NCBI RefSeq assembly: GCF_035685805.1
Contig: NZ_DASSAB010000049.1
Coordinates: forward strand, 1-64,000
DNA: 64,000 nt
Reading direction: 5' to 3'
From: Dyella_A sp035685805
GTDB taxonomy: Bacteria > Pseudomonadota > Gammaproteobacteria > Xanthomonadales > Rhodanobacteraceae
The notes under the pieces were generated by a model, which was not told the origin of the DNA, searched no databases, and saw nothing but the letters and a program-made list of their open reading frames with translations. Positions 63,485-64,000 of the stretch are shown here, piece by piece. Numbering within the stretch: position 1 is the first letter of the stretch; every line of letters begins with the position of its first letter. The translations under genes were made by a program, and so were the position numbers.

Positions 63485-64000
63485 ATGAGCGACGAGCGGC
63501 AAGGGCGGTCCACGGACACCGGCAAGATTCTCTATTGCTCGTTCTGCGGCAAGAGCCAGCACGAAGTCCGCAAGCTGATCGCCGGCCCGTCGGTGTTCAT
63601 CTGCGACGAGTGCGTCGAGCTTTGCAACGACATCATCCGCGAGGAGCTTGAGGAGAAGGCCGCTTCCGGCCGCACCCAGCTGCCCAAGCCCCGCGAGATC
63701 ATGGAAACCCTCGACCAGTACGTGGTCGGGCAGACCCGCGCCAAGAAGTCGCTGGCGGTGGCGGTCTACAACCACTACAAGCGGATGGAGTCTCGCCAGA
63801 AGAGCGACGAGATCGAGTTGGGCAAGTCCAACATCCTGTTGATCGGCCCGACCGGTTCCGGCAAGACGTTGCTGGCGGAAACGCTCGCACGACTGTTGAA
63901 TGTGCCGTTCACGATCGCTGATGCCACCACTCTCACCGAGGCAGGATACGTCGGTGAGGACGTGGAGAACATCATCCAGAAGCTCCTGCAGAAGTGCGAT
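63485..64000 (+). CDS. clpX: ATP-dependent Clp protease ATPase subunit ClpX (partial)
   Basis: The first 172 codons of the ClpX unfoldase are present; the gene runs past the window. The N-terminal zinc-binding domain shows CSFCGKS and CDECVELC. The AAA+ domain follows with Walker A GPTGSGKT and ADATTLTEAGYVGEDVEN. ATG 63485 gives MSDERQGRSTDTGK. It lies 108 bases after clpP, separated by a stem-loop. Confidence 0.98.
   Translation, partial: MSDERQGRSTDTGKILYCSFCGKSQHEVRKLIAGPSVFICDECVELCNDIIREELEEKAASGRTQLPKPREIMETLDQYVVGQTRAKKSLAVAVYNHYKRMESRQKSDEIELGKSNILLIGPTGSGKTLLAETLARLLNVPFTIADATTLTEAGYVGEDVENIIQKLLQKCD

Overview
The window is GC-rich chromosomal DNA from a gammaproteobacterium, most likely Xanthomonadales and probably Rhodanobacteraceae (Rhodanobacter, Dyella, Luteibacter, Frateuria type). 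This rests on gene content and order: comEC-exbB-exbD-msbA-lpxK, a his operon headed by a TrpR-family gene, pyrG-kdsA-eno-ftsB-ispD-ispF, truD, surE-pcm-yqaA-nlpD with no rpoS behind it, and tig-clpP-clpX. Genes are densely packed, with many ATGA or TGATG overlaps. No rRNA, phage, insertion sequence or CRISPR array was seen.

Layout. 1-3482: end of sdhD, then sdhA, sdhB, sdhE and ygfX (complex II and its flavinylation factor). 3607-5581: a lipoprotein-release permease and lolD. 5696-11980: comEC, exbB, exbD, msbA, lpxK. 12198-19720: a sigma70-like promoter, a trp-operator-like palindrome, a TrpR/YerC-family regulator and the whole histidine pathway hisGDCBHAFI. 19721-20290: an unexplained intergenic block. 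20291-30368: an accessory module of six genes (YqiJ-like membrane protein, YqiK flotillin, a 1746-residue AAA+ ATPase, a helical protein, TelA, a TerB-like protein).

30615-33566: on the minus strand, a secreted legumain/caspase-like peptidase and the methionine-salvage genes mtnB, mtnD, mtnC. 33733-34065: a Tat-exported high-potential iron-sulfur protein. 34469-38242: two amino-acid permeases and a NUDIX hydrolase. 38257-40923: 3-hydroxyanthranilate dioxygenase, then an ECF sigma factor, its anti-sigma factor and a fasciclin protein whose leader can fold over its ribosome binding site. 41044-44854: parE and an Xaa-Pro aminopeptidase.

44997-58189: pyrG, kdsA, a REP-like inverted repeat, eno, ftsB, ispD, ispF, mgtE, truD, smr, surE, pcm, yqaA, nlpD, a Mth938-like gene, yhbY and rlmE. 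58186-60117: ftsH with a strong terminator. 60353-61311: six tRNA genes (Arg-ACG, Pro-TGG, Arg-TCT, His-GTG, Lys-CTT, Leu-TAG). 61401-64000: tig, clpP and the start of clpX.

The best candidates for new biology are the flotillin/AAA+/TelA/TerB module, which carries an apparent one-base frameshift that creates a false gene fusion; the RBS-occluding hairpin before the fasciclin gene; and the trp-operator-like site that appears to put the his operon under a TrpR-family repressor.
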